Positions 41,114-43,261 of a DNA stretch of 43,261 nucleotides are shown in pieces. Source of the stretch: Kiritimatiellia bacterium (GTDB lineage Bacteria; Verrucomicrobiota; Kiritimatiellia; RFP12; UBA1067); contig JAFRBA010000050.1 of NCBI GenBank assembly GCA_017405115.1, positions 1 through 43,261 of the forward strand. Direction: 5' to 3'. The notes beneath the pieces were generated by a model. It was not told the DNA's origin and ran no database searches. It saw nothing but the letters and a program-made list of their open reading frames with translations. Every line of letters starts with the position of its first letter. Positions within the stretch are counted from its first letter, which is position 1. The translations under genes and the position numbers were made by a program.

Positions 41114-42793
41114 ATGACGATAAGGGGACTTCTCGAGAGGCAGGCCGCCGCCCGTCCGGACGCGGTGGCCATGCGGTTCTTCTCCGGCGGCGCGTGGCGC
41201 GTCAGGAGCTACGGCGAGACGCTCAGGGGCGTCCGCGAGGTCGCCGAGGGCTACGGCGTCCGCTTCGGGCTGAAGCCCGGAGCGGAGAACGCCGCGATCA
41301 TCCTCGGCAACGGGCCCGAGTGGATCGAGTCGTACCTGGCCCAGGCGGGCACCGGCGCGTCCGTCGTGCCGATCGACCCGAAGCTGCACGACGACGAGGT
41401 CGCGTACATACTGAAGGACGCCGAGGCCCGCGTCGTGACGACCGACCCGCGCCATCTGCGCATGCTGATGTCCATCGCCAAGCGTCTGCCGTCGCTACGC
41501 GGCATCGTGGTGGTCGGCGGCGTCATCAACCCGGGGCAGAAGATCGAGGGCCGCATAGACGTGGCCGGCTACGAGTCGCTGCGCGTCTCCGGCGGCGGCG
41601 CCTGGTACGACTCGCACGTCGCCAGACCCGAGGACATCGCGTCCATAATCTACACGTCCGGCACGACGGGCCGCCCGAAGGGCGCCATGCTGCGCCACTC
41701 GAACTTCGTCGCCGACCTCGAGGGGGCCTACGAGAGCTTCGGCGCCCCCGTCGGCCCCTCCGACTCGTTCTTCGTCGTGCTGCCGCTCTTCCACGCGTTC
41801 TCGTTCTCGGCGAACTTCGTCGCCCCGTTCATGAAGGGCGCGTCGATGAGCTTCTGCCAGTCGCTGCGGACCGTCGGGAAGGACATACACGACCTGAAGC
41901 CCACCGTCATATGCGCCGTGCCGCTCCTCGCCGAGAAGCTGCACGACAAGATAGAGTCGGGCCTTGCGAAGTCCAGGGCGGCGAGGTTCCTCATGAAGAT
42001 CGGCCTGCGCGGTCCGGTCATGCACATGGTGAAGCTGCGTCTCGGCGGCCGCCTCAGGTTCTTCATCACCGGCGGCGCGCCGTGTCCGCGCCACGTCATG
42101 GACAGCTTCAAGCGCATCCACGTGCGCTTCCTCGAGGGCTACGGCCTCACCGAGTGCTCGCCCATCGTCTCCGTCTGCCCGCCGGAGGTCATCAAGGCCG
42201 GCACGATCGGACCCGCGATCGGCGGGATCGAGGTGCGCCTCGCCGACAGAAACGAGGCGGGCGTCGGCGAGATACAGGTCAAGGGCCCCATAGTGATGCA
42301 GGGCTACTACCACAACCCGGAGGCGACCGCGGAGGCGTTCGACGAGGACGGGAAGGGGGGGCTCTGGTTCCGGACGGGCGACCTGGCGTCGATGGACGAG
42401 GACGGCTTCATCACCATACGCGGCCGAAAGAAGGCCCTGATCGTCAACCGTGAGGGCAAGAACATCTACCCCGAGGAAGTCGAGATCATGATCGCCAAGG
42501 AGCCCTGCGTGCAGGACGTCGTGGTCATCGGCTACACGCACGGCGGCGACCCCGGCGAGAAGGTCGGCGCGATAATCTACCCCAACGAGGAGTGGTTCAA
42601 GGGCAACAACGGCGGAACGATGCCGGACTGGTCCGAGGTCGAGAAGGTCGCCGCCAAGCGCGCGGCAGAGAAGTGCGCGGAGCTCGCCGACTACAAGCGG
42701 GTCAGGAAGTGGGTCGTCTCCAGGGAGCCGCTTGAGCGCACTTCCATCGGCAAGGTCCGCCGCGTGGCTTACAAGGGGTCGCTTGACGAATGA
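41114..42793 (+). CDS. Long-chain acyl-CoA synthetase-like AMP-forming ligase
   Basis: 559 residues from ATG 41114, with GAGGGGAG upstream; the longer frame overlaps secDF. ANL-superfamily motifs are the phosphate loop YTSGTTGRPKGAMLRH, ITGGAPCPRHV, the EGYGLTECSPIVSV motif, LWFRTGDLASMDEDGFITIRGRKKALIV and the catalytic-lysine region RTSIGKVRR near the C-terminus. It activates fatty acids to acyl-AMP and acyl-CoA. An acyl-ACP synthetase role is also possible and would suit the acyltransferase 3 kb upstream. It follows secDF by 40 bases. No membrane segment is evident. Confidence 0.88.
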   Translation: MTIRGLLERQAAARPDAVAMRFFSGGAWRVRSYGETLRGVREVAEGYGVRFGLKPGAENAAIILGNGPEWIESYLAQAGTGASVVPIDPKLHDDEVAYILKDAEARVVTTDPRHLRMLMSIAKRLPSLRGIVVVGGVINPGQKIEGRIDVAGYESLRVSGGGAWYDSHVARPEDIASIIYTSGTTGRPKGAMLRHSNFVADLEGAYESFGAPVGPSDSFFVVLPLFHAFSFSANFVAPFMKGASMSFCQSLRTVGKDIHDLKPTVICAVPLLAEKLHDKIESGLAKSRAARFLMKIGLRGPVMHMVKLRLGGRLRFFITGGAPCPRHVMDSFKRIHVRFLEGYGLTECSPIVSVCPPEVIKAGTIGPAIGGIEVRLADRNEAGVGEIQVKGPIVMQGYYHNPEATAEAFDEDGKGGLWFRTGDLASMDEDGFITIRGRKKALIVNREGKNIYPEEVEIMIAKEPCVQDVVVIGYTHGGDPGEKVGAIIYPNEEWFKGNNGGTMPDWSEVEKVAAKRAAEKCAELADYKRVRKWVVSREPLERTSIGKVRRVAYKGSLDE

Positions 42794-42816
42794 TCCGTGG
42801 TCAAGCATCGCTCAAG

Positions 42817-42966
42817 CTGGAGTTTACCCATTTTTTGAGCGAGGGAATGCGCCGCACCCCTTGTCTTGTTTGTTTTGCAAGTCGGTATTCTACCGAAAAC
42901 GGCGGGCGGTTGCCGCGCTTTTTTCGCCCGCCAAACGAGCCGTATCAAAAAATGGGTAAACTCCAG
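42817..42966. repeat. 150-bp element bounded by 22-bp perfect inverted repeats
   Basis: The outer arms 42817-42838 (starting CTGGAGTTTACCC) and 42945-42966 (ending GGGTAAACTCCAG) are perfect reverse complements. The interior has no credible ORF and contains a GC-rich stem with a T-tract. No clear target duplication is visible. It could be a MITE-like element or a very long terminator hairpin. Confidence 0.75.
42901..42932 (+). terminator. Possible terminator stem inside the inverted-repeat element
   Basis: GGCGGGCG (42901-42908) pairs perfectly with CGCCCGCC (42925-42932). A small inner GCGG-TTG-CCGC hairpin is followed at 42919-42924 by six T residues. It would terminate the acyl-CoA synthetase transcript. 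The two foldings exclude each other, so the structure is uncertain. Confidence 0.4.
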
Positions 42967-42980
42967 TTGTTCTCCGGGGG

Positions 42981-43010
42981 TTGACAGGCGACAAGAATAT
43001 TTGGTATACT
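42981..43010 (+). promoter_or_regulatory. Consensus sigma70-type promoter
   Basis: A perfect TTGACA (42981-42986), an 18-base spacer and TGG-extended TATACT (43005-43010). This is the closest to consensus in the window. It starts 15 bases after the inverted-repeat element and points to the ORF at 43033. Confidence 0.75.
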
Positions 43011-43032
43011 GTGCCAACATTGCACAAAGAAG

Positions 43033-43261
43033 ATGATGCGAAAAGACCATAGAACTGCACTGAGAGAGTGTGCGCAGAGCCGCGTAGACGGCCTTGGGAG
43101 CGCGTCGCTTGAAAATGGTCTTTTTGCCCTCGCCAACCATGAGAACGCCGCAGAGCGCGCCTATGGCGCGAATGCTGCGATTTTGACCGGGGGGGGGGGG
43201 CATACTAGCCTTCGGAGTGTAGAGTTGAGAATTGAGAGTGTAGAATGCGGGGAGCTGCGTG
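43033..43261 (+). CDS. Unidentified ORF, truncated by the window end, with a poly-G tract
   Basis: The frame opens at ATG 43033 (or 43036), with AGAAG close upstream, about 15 bases after the expected transcription start of a consensus promoter. It remains open for 76 codons to the edge: MMRKDHRTALRECAQSR..., ...LENGLFALANHENAAERAYG..., then four Gly codons from the 12-G run. I do not recognise a family. An overlapping minus-strand frame (42769-43203) is equally long but reads through the inverted-repeat element and has no ribosome site. The sequence after the G run (GTGTAGAGTTGAGAATTGAG) resembles intergenic repeat text, so the ORF may be chance. Confidence 0.3.
   Translation, partial: MMRKDHRTALRECAQSRVDGLGSASLENGLFALANHENAAERAYGANAAILTGGGGHTSLRSVELRIESVECGELR
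43189..43200 (+). repeat. Homopolymer of 12 G
   Basis: Twelve consecutive G residues within the terminal ORF. Such runs are prone to slippage, biologically and in sequencing. Confidence 0.9.

Noticed and set aside
42769..43203. 144-codon minus-strand frame at the window end
   Set aside because: It begins in the poly-G tract, runs through the promoter and both arms of the inverted-repeat element, and has no motifs.

Overview
The window looks like a chromosomal segment of a GC-rich Gram-negative bacterium of the PVC group. The best guess is a Kiritimatiellota or Verrucomicrobiota member specialised in polysaccharides. The guess rests on the mix of large secreted beta-strand-rich adhesin-like proteins, many secreted glycosidases, a DUF1080 lipoprotein beside a Gfo/Idh/MocA oxidoreductase, a DUF4838 protein, an Aquifex-type aconitase and a fused SecDF. 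It is inference; no rRNA or other marker gene is present, and I saw no tRNA, CRISPR array or recognisable transposase.

Positions 1 to about 26,600 are an accessory glycan-degradation region. Left to right it holds a secreted beta-strand protein (45-2249), a GH28 polygalacturonase fused to an Asp-box propeller (2254-5622), a GH36 alpha-galactosidase (5633-7480), a minus-strand block with a XylR-type regulator and an AAA/DUF234 ATPase (7497-10099) and a GxxExxY protein (10387-10764). Then come an AGE-family epimerase, a Gfo/Idh/MocA oxidoreductase and a DUF1080 lipoprotein (10986-14330), a second large beta-strand protein (14377-17331), a DUF4838 protein, another large secreted putative glycosidase, broken genes (21914-24310) and a GH31 glycosidase (24355-26610). 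GH28, GH36 and a GH78-like remnant suggest pectin or rhamnogalacturonan side chains as substrate. The epimerase/oxidoreductase/DUF1080 trio suggests oxidative cleavage of glycosides through 3-keto sugars.

The stretch 21,900-24,310 is decayed. It has a frameshifted small secreted ORF, the front end of one glycosidase-like gene, two tandem REP-like elements, a minus-strand NYN-domain gene with an in-frame TAA, and the tail of a GH78-like gene. A third copy of the REP-like element and other hairpins lie at 26,758-27,056, ahead of a second AAA/DUF234 ATPase (27247-28662).

From 28,900 onward the genes are core-like and use strongly G/C-ending codons: a minor pseudopilin operon of GspH-I-J-K type, an aconitase, glgA-rsfS-trmB with 4-base overlaps, a GspC-like coiled-coil protein overlapping a PlsC-type acyltransferase, secDF and an acyl-CoA synthetase. 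The last 470 bases contain a 150-bp inverted-repeat element, a consensus sigma70-type promoter and an ORF with a 12-G tract that runs off the edge.

A recurring regulatory theme is a near-consensus -10 hexamer, often extended as TGG-TATAAT, placed 6-11 bases before the start codon. This predicts leaderless or nearly leaderless mRNAs for five genes. In two of these cases the TATAAT contains the stop codon of the gene before it.
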